Translations under genes and position numbers: made by a program
NCBI GenBank assembly: GCA_045628865.1
Contig: JAZQQB010000051.1
Location: 100,957-164,956, forward strand
Direction: 5' to 3'
DNA length: 64,000 bases
DNA from: JAZQQB01 sp045628865
Lineage (GTDB): Bacteria > Bacillota > Clostridia > Lachnospirales > Lachnospiraceae
Part shown: positions 33,908 through 43,022 of the stretch, in pieces
How positions within the stretch are numbered: the first letter of the stretch is position 1
Layout of the letters: each line of letters starts with the position of its first letter
The notes under the pieces: generated by a model
Databases searched by the model: none
Seen by the model: only the letters and a program-made list of their open reading frames with translations
What the model was told of the DNA's origin: nothing

Positions 33908-34855
33908 ATGAACGGGAATGGATTATCCTTAATTGTTCCTTGTTACAACGAACAAGAAGCATTGCCTTTATTTTATAAAGAAGTGACAAAGGTAATGTCA
34001 AAACTTGATTACGAATATGAAGTATTATTGATCAATGATGGTTCAAATGATGAAACATTAAATATTATGAAAAAAATTGCTTCAACAGATGACCATATAA
34101 AATATATTTCATTTTCAAGAAATTTTGGAAAAGAAGCTGCCATGTATGCTGGATTTTGTAATGCATCAGGTGATTATGTTGCTGTAATGGATGCTGATAT
34201 GCAAGATCCACCTTCTTTATTGCCTGAAATGATTCATATTCTTGAAACAGGTGAATATGATAGTGTTGCCACCAGAAGAGTTTCTCGAAAAGGGGAACCA
34301 CCTATCAGGAGTTTTTTTGCCAGACAATTCTACAAACTCATAAACAAAGTATCCGACGCAGATATTGTAGATGGTGCTCGTGACTTTCGATTGATGAGAC
34401 GAGAAATGATAGACGCCATAGTAAATATGTCTGAATATAATCGTTTTTCAAAGGGAATATTTGGCTGGATTGGATTTAGAACATATTGGTTACCATATGA
34501 AAACCAAGAAAGAATCGCGGGTGAAACCAAATGGAATTTTTGGAAACTTACAAAATATGCCATCGAAGGCATCATCAATTTTTCTCAAGCACCATTAAGT
34601 ATAGCATCATGTTTTGGAATGTTTATGACATTCATATCTTTCATATTCATTCTATTCATCATCATTAGAAAACTTGTATTTGGTGATCCCGTAGATGGCT
34701 GGGCATCAACCATATGCATAATCACACTGATAGGTGGAGTTCAGCTATTTTGCATGGGAATCATGGGACAATATATCGCCAAAACTTATACCGAGGTAAA
34801 AAAGAGACCACATTATATTGTGGGAGAAAGTAATCTCCAATCTAAAAGAATATAG
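33908..34855 (+). CDS. GtrB/DPM1-like polyprenyl-phosphate glycosyltransferase (GT2)
   Basis: A 315-residue family 2 glycosyltransferase. The GT-A domain has IVPCYNEQEALP, INDGSNDET, the metal motif DAD at 95-97 followed by QDPP, and RNFGKEAA. Two C-terminal membrane helices (about 230-290) mark the GtrB/DPM1/ArnC subgroup, which moves a sugar from UDP- or GDP-sugar onto undecaprenyl phosphate. AGGAGG lies seven bases before the ATG. The next gene is a polytopic GT-C-type enzyme that could use the lipid-linked sugar. The pair is on the opposite strand to all neighbours and AT-richer, which suggests horizontal acquisition. Confidence 0.92.
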   Translation: MNGNGLSLIVPCYNEQEALPLFYKEVTKVMSKLDYEYEVLLINDGSNDETLNIMKKIASTDDHIKYISFSRNFGKEAAMYAGFCNASGDYVAVMDADMQDPPSLLPEMIHILETGEYDSVATRRVSRKGEPPIRSFFARQFYKLINKVSDADIVDGARDFRLMRREMIDAIVNMSEYNRFSKGIFGWIGFRTYWLPYENQERIAGETKWNFWKLTKYAIEGIINFSQAPLSIASCFGMFMTFISFIFILFIIIRKLVFGDPVDGWASTICIITLIGGVQLFCMGIMGQYIAKTYTEVKKRPHYIVGESNLQSKRI

Positions 34856-34947
34856 ATATTAGCAACAATCATTCATAACTAGAATGAACTAATCTAAACA
34901 TCTCAAAGTGTTTACTCAAAAATTTAAGGGGAAATCAAAGTAATATT

Positions 34948-36492
34948 ATGAAAAAAGAACGTATTTATTTAAGTTTATTTATTATCATCCATCTTTTCAT
35001 CACAGGAATATTTTGCTTTCAAAAAGAAAACTATTTTATTGATGAATTCATGACATATAGTCTTGCTAATAGCAAATGCCTTCCTCAAATAGTTCAGGAA
35101 GAATCTAAATATACTGACTATGGTCCTTATCAAGAATACCTTACAGTAGATCAAAACAATCGATTTAACTACAAAAATGTATGGTTACAACAAAAACTAG
35201 ATGTACATCCGCCAATCTATTATACACTCATTCATACCGTATGCTCTTTCTTCCCAGAACAATTTAGCAAATGGTATGGATTATCTGTAAATCTTTTTTG
35301 TCTGATCTTAATTGATATTATTTTATTCAATCTGTTAAAAAAGATTTTTCATGATTCTACCTTCATCCCATATGTGATATTAGCAGGGTATGGAACTTCT
35401 ATCATATTTATGAATATGATGGTATTTATCAGAATGTATGCCTTACTAACATTATTTGTTATTTCCCTGATATATTTATTTTACACGTATTATAACTTGG
35501 AAAAGCCAAAAAAGTACTGGATTTTGCAATACCTTATTGTATTAGGTGGAACACTTACCCAATACTATTTTTTAATATTTTTATTTTGGATAAGTTTATT
35601 TATTGGAATCGATCTGATCAAGCAAAAAAAATATCGTGAAGGAGTTCTTTTTGTTGTTGACCTAGGATTATCAGGTTTGTCAGCAATTATTATTTTTCCA
35701 GCGATGCTCGAACACATTTTTATGGGATATCGCGGAAAAGAAGCTGTCTCTAACGTATTCTCCTTTTCAGAAATATTTGTGCGAATAAAATCATATATAG
35801 CAATTATCAATAAAGAAGTTTTTGGCGGTCTTTTTTGGGTTGCATTAGCATTATTCATCATAGAATTGATAAGGAACCGAAAAAAAATATGGAACATTGA
35901 ATATTTTACTATTTTTTCTGCCATTCTTTATGTCCTTGTAATTTTAAAGATTTCACCTACACTTGTGGACCGATATATAATGCCTGTTTGTTGGATTTTA
36001 TATTGCTTCTTTCTAATTGCAATTTTTAAATACTTATGTGAATTCGTGAAAAATAAAAACAAGACAATGACCACATTTGTTGCTATAAGCATTGTTACTT
36101 GTTTGAATGTTTTCAATTTATATCAATTCGGTTGGACTGTTCCAGAAACCTATAAAAACAATAATGAAATGATGTATTATTCATTAGAACATTCCGATCA
36201 TGATGCAATTATTATCTCTAACACTACAGAGAGTGATTGGAGAACTTTATATAATGTCATGGATTTGAAAAACTACAACTCCTATTACGTAACAACCCCG
36301 GAAAAAATACAAACCATCCTTGAAAAAGATTCAAACTTACAAAAAAACATTATACTATACTTATGTGCAGATGCAGACAAAGATGAAATATATCAAATAT
36401 TAGAGTCCAATGTTAAAAGTATTGAATCCTTTGATTATGTTGGTTTGAGAGGAACAACAACAATCTATTCTGTACGTTTGGAAATAAACTAA
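34948..36492 (+). CDS. Multi-pass membrane glycosyltransferase, GT39/GT83-like
   Basis: A 514-residue membrane protein with about 11 helices. The N-terminal outer loop has DEFMTYSLANSK; the acidic residue pair after the first helix is where GT-C enzymes of the ArnT/PMT type keep their catalytic acid. A second loop has DVHPPIYYTLIH, also a GT-C hallmark, and a soluble domain of about 130 residues closes the protein. It probably transfers a lipid-linked sugar outside the membrane onto a cell-wall polymer, teichoic acid or glycoprotein. It lies 92 bases after the GtrB-like gene with AAGGGG before it. The acceptor is unknown. Confidence 0.78.
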   Translation: MKKERIYLSLFIIIHLFITGIFCFQKENYFIDEFMTYSLANSKCLPQIVQEESKYTDYGPYQEYLTVDQNNRFNYKNVWLQQKLDVHPPIYYTLIHTVCSFFPEQFSKWYGLSVNLFCLILIDIILFNLLKKIFHDSTFIPYVILAGYGTSIIFMNMMVFIRMYALLTLFVISLIYLFYTYYNLEKPKKYWILQYLIVLGGTLTQYYFLIFLFWISLFIGIDLIKQKKYREGVLFVVDLGLSGLSAIIIFPAMLEHIFMGYRGKEAVSNVFSFSEIFVRIKSYIAIINKEVFGGLFWVALALFIIELIRNRKKIWNIEYFTIFSAILYVLVILKISPTLVDRYIMPVCWILYCFFLIAIFKYLCEFVKNKNKTMTTFVAISIVTCLNVFNLYQFGWTVPETYKNNNEMMYYSLEHSDHDAIIISNTTESDWRTLYNVMDLKNYNSYYVTTPEKIQTILEKDSNLQKNIILYLCADADKDEIYQILESNVKSIESFDYVGLRGTTTIYSVRLEIN

Positions 36493-36494
36493 CA

Positions 36495-36540
36495 AAAAAG
36501 AACCCTAAAAAGATTTTATTTCTCTTTTAAGGGTTCTTTT
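36495..36540. terminator. Bidirectional terminator between convergent genes
   Basis: AAAAGAACCCTAAAA pairs with TTTTAAGGGTTCTTTT. The A-run on the left and T-run on the right let it serve both the plus-strand glycosyltransferase pair and the minus-strand flavoprotein gene. Confidence 0.85.
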
Positions 36541-36559
36541 TCTATTTTTAATCAAGTAT

Positions 36560-37825
36560 TCAATCCAGTGCCCCATGCTTACCCGCAACTGCTCCCGAGG
36601 AAAAAGCCCACTGCAGATTGTAGCCTCCGCATTTGCCATCGATATCCAAAATCTCCCCTGCAAAATACACATTCTTCACCTTTTTGGAAGAAAGGTTCTG
36701 GTTCACCTCAGATACACCGATCCCGCCTGCGCTTACCTGGGCCTGTTCAAAAGAGTTGGTGCCATTTACATGAAAAACAAAATGCTTACATTTTTTTACA
36801 AAATCACGAAGCTTGCCCTTTGACAGATCCTTTATGGATTCTGTTGGCTTAAAGCCACACTCTTTCAAAAACACCATGGTGATCTTTTTATTGACCAGTC
36901 CGTGGAAAAATGCCTCATATGTAGTCTTTTTTAAGATCTCTGGATTCTTCTGATAAAGCTCCCATTTCGCTACCAGACTGTCCAGCAAAGCCTTTTCATC
37001 GTAATCCTTTAAAAAGTCCACAGACACAGACACTTGTTTTTTCGCACGAAGGGCATAGGAAGCATGTCTGCTGATCTGAAAAACAGGAATACCCGAGATT
37101 CCATAGTCCGTTAGTTGCAGCTCACCGGATTCTTCTACAGCCAGTTCCCCATCTATATACATGGAAAGCTTCGCGTCAGATCGAACCCCTGCCAAAGCCT
37201 TGCAAAAGCCATCCGAACATTTTAACTGCACCAAAGCAGGTACCACAGGAACGATCTTATGGCCAAAGGATTTGGCGATATCAAAACCTGATCCATCTGA
37301 TCCAGTCTTTGGAGAAGCGGCTCCTCCACAGGTAATGATCAGGGAATCAAATACGAAATTTCGTTTACATAATTTACCATCCAGATCAATATGAATAACT
37401 CCCTTTTGGATTGACACATTTTCAGGTTTGATCACGGTTTCAAGTACCACCTCGATACCATAAAAATCCAGTAGGTTTCTAAACAAGTCAACCACTGTAG
37501 CAGCCTGCTCTGTATTGGGATATAGGTAGCCATTCTTATCCTTGATTAAAACGCCATTTAATAAAAAAAGATTCTTCAAATCGTCTTTGTTAAATTGTTC
37601 ATAAATGATAGAAAAAATCTCTTTGACACTACCTTCATAGAACTCTAACGCCATATTCTCATTTGTAAAGTTACACTTTCCATTTCCCGTAGCTAATATT
37701 TTCTTACCGATCTTATCATTGCGTTCAAAAACTGTGACTTTGGCCCCATGCTTTGCAGCATTTACCGCAGCCATTAATCCTGCTGCACCTCCGCCAATGA
37801 TCCCAACTCTCTTTGCCTGTTTCAT
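36560..37825 (-). CDS. FAD-dependent oxidoreductase of the HI0933/YhiN/BaiN family
   Basis: A 421-residue flavoprotein. It starts with GIIGGGAAGLMAAVNAAKHGAKV-type dinucleotide binding, then KIGKKILATGNGKCNFTN, the family signature. Later motifs are CGGAASPKTGSDGSGF and a C-terminal GGYNLQWAFSSGAVAG. BaiN of Clostridium scindens is a member and was linked to bile-acid 7-dehydroxylation, but most members have no proven role, and bai operon genes are absent here. It converges with the glycosyltransferase cassette through a shared terminator. Confidence 0.92.
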   Translation of the reverse strand: MKQAKRVGIIGGGAAGLMAAVNAAKHGAKVTVFERNDKIGKKILATGNGKCNFTNENMALEFYEGSVKEIFSIIYEQFNKDDLKNLFLLNGVLIKDKNGYLYPNTEQAATVVDLFRNLLDFYGIEVVLETVIKPENVSIQKGVIHIDLDGKLCKRNFVFDSLIITCGGAASPKTGSDGSGFDIAKSFGHKIVPVVPALVQLKCSDGFCKALAGVRSDAKLSMYIDGELAVEESGELQLTDYGISGIPVFQISRHASYALRAKKQVSVSVDFLKDYDEKALLDSLVAKWELYQKNPEILKKTTYEAFFHGLVNKKITMVFLKECGFKPTESIKDLSKGKLRDFVKKCKHFVFHVNGTNSFEQAQVSAGGIGVSEVNQNLSSKKVKNVYFAGEILDIDGKCGGYNLQWAFSSGAVAGKHGALD

Positions 37826-37878
37826 AACCTATATTTCCTCACTTCTATTTCTCGAAAATATCTATCAGAATTATAATC

Positions 37879-38649
37879 CTAACTTGAGTAAGACTCAAGG
37901 AAATTGTATAACTCTTTTTCATCCTGAAAAAACACACCATTTTCAAGCTTTTTAAGAATTTCATCAGGAAAATTGTATTCCGTTAACTCGCAATTCATAT
38001 AAACGGCCTTCTCACCCTGCTCTCCCAATAAGTGGTATACATAAATCACTTCTCCATCCACGATTCCCAGGTAATCAAAGCAAGGATTAATTTCTTGGTA
38101 TCTGGTTTTTCCACAGGATATCCCCAAAATCACATCTGATGTTCCAAAGGATAAAATCGTAACAGAATCAACCCTTGGATCAAACGCATTATTTAACTCA
38201 TAAACCTTTTCAGTCAGCACCTCCATTTTATGAGTGTTAAGGTATTCACTGAATTCTGTAAATCCCATTTCGAAACAGGTGCTATTCATTGTTACGTTAA
38301 CTATATTCCGTTCATCAAATGTATTCATTCCAACCAATTTCAATTTCGTATGTTCTGTGATTTTTTCCAGTGTTGAAACCTGTCGTTTTTCGTCCTTATT
38401 CTGACTATTTATACCATGTGTTATGTCATCTTCTCCGTATTTCAAATCTAAATTTGTATCATTCTCTACTTCTGCCCCAAGCAATGGATCCTCTGCTAAA
38501 TTTGCTTCTCTAACAAACTCTCTGACCTGTTTTTGCTCATCCATATCCTTTTCCTTGGTACGAACCTGCAGAAAATTATAAAAAGATACAATAAATAAAA
38601 GAATCAAAATAGAACCCAATACCATACCTGTACGAAGTCTGTTTTTCAT
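37879..38649 (-). CDS. Membrane-anchored extracellular protein, unknown function
   Basis: A 256-residue protein. One helix at about 8-26 (MVLGSILILLFIVSFYNFL) acts as an uncleaved anchor. A charged, flexible stretch to about residue 90 is followed by a compact outer domain of about 160 residues with two Cys (FEMGF region and GISCGKTRYQEINPCFDYLG). I do not recognise the domain. It lies 69 bases downstream of the flippase-like gene in the same direction, so a cell-envelope role is plausible. Confidence 0.6.
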   Translation of the reverse strand: MKNRLRTGMVLGSILILLFIVSFYNFLQVRTKEKDMDEQKQVREFVREANLAEDPLLGAEVENDTNLDLKYGEDDITHGINSQNKDEKRQVSTLEKITEHTKLKLVGMNTFDERNIVNVTMNSTCFEMGFTEFSEYLNTHKMEVLTEKVYELNNAFDPRVDSVTILSFGTSDVILGISCGKTRYQEINPCFDYLGIVDGEVIYVYHLLGEQGEKAVYMNCELTEYNFPDEILKKLENGVFFQDEKELYNFLESYSS

Positions 38650-38718
38650 AAGGTTCCTCCCTTCCCCAATACGACTACGATGGTATTATGTCCCATTTTG
38701 ATTCTATTTATACTTTAT

Positions 38719-40407
38719 TTATACTCTCAAAAATTCCATGATCACGCTGATTAGTTTATTGCCTGGCAGATACTGCAATTCCTTTTTCTTAATACGGAAT
38801 ACCTTAAAAAACAGTACACTATACACCAAAAACAATATCACAAGAGCCAATATTGCCGAGAAATCAGAACCAAGTGGATTATCAAGGATCATGTAAAGAC
38901 ATCTTATCAAAAGTCCCAAAACAATGGCAAATGCATTCGGAATAAGGATGCTTCTGATCCATTCCTGATGATACTTCACAAATCTTGTCATAAAACGAAG
39001 TGACATGGTCAGTAATACAACTGCAAAGGCAATGGCTGAATAAAGAATGCCACTAAGCCCTAGACCAAAGGCAAATTCAAAGATAACTGCAAGGATAACC
39101 TGGATCGTTGCTGCGATTCCAAGGCTTAGATATGCCTGAGTATTTCGTCTGATTCCAATCAGCAAACGAAAGGCTGTCATAGCTAAAGTATAGAAAAACA
39201 ATACAAAACTGCTTTTAAAAAGAAAAGACGCTGCTAGCTCACTATCTCCATAATGGAAAAACAGCTTACAGACAGGACCACTTAAAGTAAGAAAAACAGC
39301 TGTGAAAAAGGCCATGAACCCAGCCTGAAGCTTCATTTCACCAGAACACATTGCACGAACCTTTACCATATCCTTTTCCTGATAAGCCTCCCAGATACAT
39401 TCACTGATCTTTGCTGAGGACAATATACTAAGCATCATTGGGACCATAAATACGGTTGCAAATTTGCCAAAGAATATGCCAAGTTCCAAATTTATATGGG
39501 TTGACCCTGCTGTTTCTTTTGTAACCAGGCAATAAAACAGTACCGATAAGAAAAGGGGCAGAACAAAAAGAAGCGCTCTCAAAAAATCCGGTAACGCAGA
39601 GGTGAGCAGAAGTCCTGCAGCCCCTATTACACTTTCCCCGGTCTTTGTCTTATCATTTCGAATATTCATACGCAGGGTGTTCCTTGTAACCAAAAAGCCA
39701 CCAAACAACGCAATCACATCAATAAATGCAGCCAGTAAAATACCAAAACAGATTCCTGCCGCAGCATTAGAATCCTGAAAATCGGCTGATTTCAAGAAGT
39801 TCCTGGCCTTGATTCCATATGCTAACATTTTTTCCGAAAAGATCATCACAAAGATAAACAAAAACAGTACATATACAATTCTGGTGATGATCACCTTTTC
39901 CTTCTGGAAATTGCCATCATAAAAGCCCATTAGAGAACTGGCTACACTGCTCACAAATAAAAACAGTGCCAAATACTGGAAACTCAAGCTTCCATAAATA
40001 TTACCAAAAAACAGCATGGAAAGATTAGAGGAAAAGAAAAATACAAAGGCTGACAAAATCAGATTGATCAAGCCCGACAAGATCATGCTTACCTTTAACA
40101 CCTGACCTATATTTTTGATCTGCTCCTTCTGGATTCTTGACCTGATCAGACGCTTTTCAGCATTTTTAAACGGTACGATAGAAATCGCACCAATACAAAG
40201 GACCACGAAAATTGCAAGGTTTGCATATCCATTGGCATCATCATACACACGACCGGCTAGTACGATTCGATGGATTGCAAGCAATATCACAGCTAAAAAA
40301 TTCACAACTGCAACCGCTGGAAAGGACATGCTCCCCAACGAGTAAGATGTACCAGTCACGCTTCGACTATTTCTCTTTTTAGTATTTTCCCTTCTTTTTC
40401 TCTCCAT
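38719..40407 (-). CDS. MurJ/SpoVB-like lipid or polysaccharide flippase (MOP superfamily)
   Basis: A 562-residue protein with about 14 membrane helices in the MOP (MATE/MurJ/Wzx) arrangement and a basic cytoplasmic head rich in Arg/Lys. It most resembles the SpoVB/MurJ branch (GFYDGNFQKEKVI, LLIGIRRNTQAYLSLGIAATIQVILA pattern), though no residue proves the lipid moved. I start at ATG 40407, just after GGAGGGAG; an ATG 21 bases upstream has no ribosome binding site. It follows ybeY by 35 bases, so it may share the phoH-ybeY transcript. Confidence 0.7.
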   Translation of the reverse strand: MERKRRENTKKRNSRSVTGTSYSLGSMSFPAVAVVNFLAVILLAIHRIVLAGRVYDDANGYANLAIFVVLCIGAISIVPFKNAEKRLIRSRIQKEQIKNIGQVLKVSMILSGLINLILSAFVFFFSSNLSMLFFGNIYGSLSFQYLALFLFVSSVASSLMGFYDGNFQKEKVIITRIVYVLFLFIFVMIFSEKMLAYGIKARNFLKSADFQDSNAAAGICFGILLAAFIDVIALFGGFLVTRNTLRMNIRNDKTKTGESVIGAAGLLLTSALPDFLRALLFVLPLFLSVLFYCLVTKETAGSTHINLELGIFFGKFATVFMVPMMLSILSSAKISECIWEAYQEKDMVKVRAMCSGEMKLQAGFMAFFTAVFLTLSGPVCKLFFHYGDSELAASFLFKSSFVLFFYTLAMTAFRLLIGIRRNTQAYLSLGIAATIQVILAVIFEFAFGLGLSGILYSAIAFAVVLLTMSLRFMTRFVKYHQEWIRSILIPNAFAIVLGLLIRCLYMILDNPLGSDFSAILALVILFLVYSVLFFKVFRIKKKELQYLPGNKLISVIMEFLRV

Positions 40408-40442
40408 ACTCCCTCCATTTTTACACATCGAAAGTCACAGGA

Positions 40443-40952
40443 TCAATCCGTAATATCTCTGGTAATTCCAAGGCGGTTTAAACAGGCACTCTGTTTCTCC
40501 TCCATCACCTTTGCTTCGTCCTCTTCCATATGATCATAGCCACATAAATGAAGCATACTATGTGCTACCAAAAAGGCAAATTCCCTTTTGACGCTATGTC
40601 CATAGCTCTCAGCCTGTTCTAACACGCGGTCCTTGGAAATGATGATATCCCCTAAGATCAGCTCCTTGGTATCCGGGTTAAAATAGTCCACATCCTGGTC
40701 CGAGATCACACTAAAATCTCCAGGAGTCTCATAGTCCACATTTGGAAAAGAAAGTACATCTGTCTCACGGTCAATGTTTCTAAACTCCTCATTAAACCCA
40801 CGAATACCCTCGTTATCTGTAAGAAGCAGGTTTACCTCTGCTTCAAATGGACAGTTTTCAGTTTCCAAAATGTCGCATGCTACACTTTTTAAGATTTCCT
40901 CCATATCAAAAGGAAATGTAAAATCCACTTCATTCTCAACGTAAAAAGTCAT
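40443..40952 (-). CDS. ybeY: Endoribonuclease YbeY (16S rRNA maturation)
   Basis: A 169-residue metalloprotein with the zinc motif HSMLHLCGYDH (H-x3-H-x5-H) and the TDVLSFPNVDYE strand. YbeY is a metal-dependent RNase needed for 16S rRNA 3'-end maturation and ribosome quality control. Its start overlaps the upstream membrane protein gene by 17 bases. The phoH-(HD membrane protein)-ybeY order is standard in Firmicutes. Confidence 0.97.
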   Translation of the reverse strand: MTFYVENEVDFTFPFDMEEILKSVACDILETENCPFEAEVNLLLTDNEGIRGFNEEFRNIDRETDVLSFPNVDYETPGDFSVISDQDVDYFNPDTKELILGDIIISKDRVLEQAESYGHSVKREFAFLVAHSMLHLCGYDHMEEDEAKVMEEKQSACLNRLGITRDITD

Positions 40953-42027
40953 AATATAAGGTTTCCTTTAATAAAGTTTTTTGTATCATATTCAAATCCT
41001 TGATGGAAATATCACATTCATCAAGAATATGATCCTCAATTTTTTGTGTGATCAAGCGCTTCACAACAGATTCATAATCCGGTTTTAACTCTTTATCACG
41101 TTTAAACATATAAATCACTGAAGAGATCATGGCATCAGCCATCATCACAACACATGCCTCCTTGGAATAGAGCTTTTTATCACCATGTCTTAACTCCATC
41201 AAAAGCTCTGTAGCTTCCTTTGGAAAAGCATGTTCCTTGCATAGGGCTTCATAGTAGGCATCATCCGGATTCTCTGAAAATGCCTCACCAATCCATGCAT
41301 AGTAGGAAGCAGTCTTAATCTTCGGCGTATTAATGTTAAGTTCCTCAGCAAGCTTATCACTTAAATACGCAGTATGTACGGCATGCATATACACTTCCTT
41401 TTTCGCCTCTTTGGCTTCCTTCATCACAGGAAATTCCGTATCGTTGATCAATAGATAACGATCTCTGTCTCTGAAAATAACAGCCGTACAAAAAACCTTT
41501 AAAACAATGATTTCGAGCAAACCGCAAAGTGCGATGTTCACAATTGCTAAGATTACATAATCCTTTACAAAATTGGTTCCACAGGTCAAAAACAAAAAGG
41601 TCAGCTCAATTACCGCAATAGCTGAAAGATCAATGAAGATCGGCAAACCAAGCTTCACGCTTTCATCAATTCCATGAAATATCAAAATGGTCACCACGCA
41701 GGCACTTAAATACAAAGCAAACACGTAAACACTCTGCCCTGAAGCCATGGTGGAAACTGTAGTAAAAATACCTGCCGCCAAAATACCTGTTACCTGATTG
41801 GAAAAAAGAGCGATACAAAGCGCCATTACAGGTAGAGGCCAGATAGTAACAGGCAAAAAAGCCAGCAATACACTTACTGCTAAAAATACAAAGAAAAAGA
41901 TACTGAAACGTCCTATATGCTTTTCGTTATCATAGTCAAGCACATGATGGATCTTTCCAAAAAAGACAGAATACATACAGCTGGCGATACCTATGATCAA
42001 AACGATCAGAAAAGCAATCAGTTTCAT
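40936..42027 (-). CDS. Membrane protein with degenerate HD domain, in the PgpH (c-di-AMP phosphodiesterase) position
   Basis: A 363-residue protein with about seven membrane helices to residue 190 and a cytoplasmic domain of about 160 residues. In Firmicutes this slot between phoH and ybeY holds the 7TM-HD phosphodiesterase PgpH. The helical pattern fits an HD domain (HAVHTAYLSDKLAEEL at 215-230, ADAM near 297), but the metal-binding His-Asp pair expected in YYHDIGK is replaced by YYAWIGE (243-248). The large extracellular 7TMR-HDED domain is also missing: PgpH is usually about 700 residues. It is probably an inactive relative. The stop region is shared with ybeY (17 bases) and the start with phoH (4 bases). 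Confidence 0.65.
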   Translation of the reverse strand: MKLIAFLIVLIIGIASCMYSVFFGKIHHVLDYDNEKHIGRFSIFFFVFLAVSVLLAFLPVTIWPLPVMALCIALFSNQVTGILAAGIFTTVSTMASGQSVYVFALYLSACVVTILIFHGIDESVKLGLPIFIDLSAIAVIELTFLFLTCGTNFVKDYVILAIVNIALCGLLEIIVLKVFCTAVIFRDRDRYLLINDTEFPVMKEAKEAKKEVYMHAVHTAYLSDKLAEELNINTPKIKTASYYAWIGEAFSENPDDAYYEALCKEHAFPKEATELLMELRHGDKKLYSKEACVVMMADAMISSVIYMFKRDKELKPDYESVVKRLITQKIEDHILDECDISIKDLNMIQKTLLKETLYYDFLR

Positions 42028-43022
42028 GCACGCTTTCCTCGTTCTTTCTCTCTTCTATTGTCTCTATTACTTCGTTGCGCTTCCTTAGCCTCATAAGCCT
42101 CGTAAGCCTTGACAATTTTTTGTACAAGAGGATGTCTTACAACGTCCTTGCTGGAAAGCTTGCAAAAAGCAATTCCCTCCACATTAGATAAAACTCGACT
42201 GGCAATATCAAGACCGGATTTAGCCCCCATTGGAAGATCCTTCTGGGTTAAGTCACCGGTGATGACAACCTTAGAACCAAAACCGATTCTTGTTAAAAAC
42301 ATCTTCATCTGCTCTGGTGTGGTATTCTGTGCTTCATCTAAGATAATATAGGCATTATCCAAAGTACGACCTCTCATATAAGCCAGAGGAGCCACTTCAA
42401 TAAGTCCCTTTTCCTGGTTTCTCACAAAGCTTTCTGTTCCCATGATCTGATACAATGCATCATACAACGGACGTAAATATGGATCGATCTTACTCTGAAG
42501 ATCACCAGGTAAAAATCCTAATTTTTCACCAGCTTCAATGGCTGGTCTTGTCAAAATAATTCGTTCTACTTCGTTATTTTTGAAAGCCGTGATTGCTTTT
42601 GCCATGGCAAGATAGGTCTTACCGGTACCCGCAGGTCCGATACCAAACACGATCATATTCTCATCAATGGCATTGACATAGTCGCGCTGACCCAATGTCT
42701 TAGGCTTTACCGGCTTTCCGGATACGGTATGGCAAATGGTCTCCTGGTCCATTTGAAGAAGCCCGTCATCCATATCCTCCTTACTCATATCTATTGCGTA
42801 ATTTACATTCTGCTCGTTAATAATATTTCCCCTCCTGGACAATTCGTATAGTTCTGTCACGATCTTGTAAGCCTTTTTCACATCGTCTTCCTGTCCGGTT
42901 ATGCGAACAGCACCATTTCGATCAACAATGGTCACATGAAAATCCTTCTCCACCTTGCTGATCAATGAATCATATTCCCCAAAAACATTCTGCATGTGTT
43001 CAGTTGCAAGATCGATGGTCAT
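42024..43022 (-). CDS. phoH: PhoH-like ATPase
   Basis: A PhoH/YbeZ-type P-loop ATPase of about 332-341 residues. An N-terminal KH-like domain (HVTIVDRNGAVRITGQ) precedes Walker A GPAGTGKT and Walker B YIILDEAQNTTPEQMKMF. YbeZ-type PhoH works with YbeY in rRNA processing. ATG 43022 has GGAG nine bases upstream inside the yqfD coding end; the reading frame is open to 43049 with two more possible starts. It overlaps yqfD by 23 bases and the HD-like gene by four, so these genes are tightly coupled. Confidence 0.93.
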   Translation of the reverse strand: MTIDLATEHMQNVFGEYDSLISKVEKDFHVTIVDRNGAVRITGQEDDVKKAYKIVTELYELSRRGNIINEQNVNYAIDMSKEDMDDGLLQMDQETICHTVSGKPVKPKTLGQRDYVNAIDENMIVFGIGPAGTGKTYLAMAKAITAFKNNEVERIILTRPAIEAGEKLGFLPGDLQSKIDPYLRPLYDALYQIMGTESFVRNQEKGLIEVAPLAYMRGRTLDNAYIILDEAQNTTPEQMKMFLTRIGFGSKVVITGDLTQKDLPMGAKSGLDIASRVLSNVEGIAFCKLSSKDVVRHPLVQKIVKAYEAYEAKEAQRSNRDNRREKERGKRA

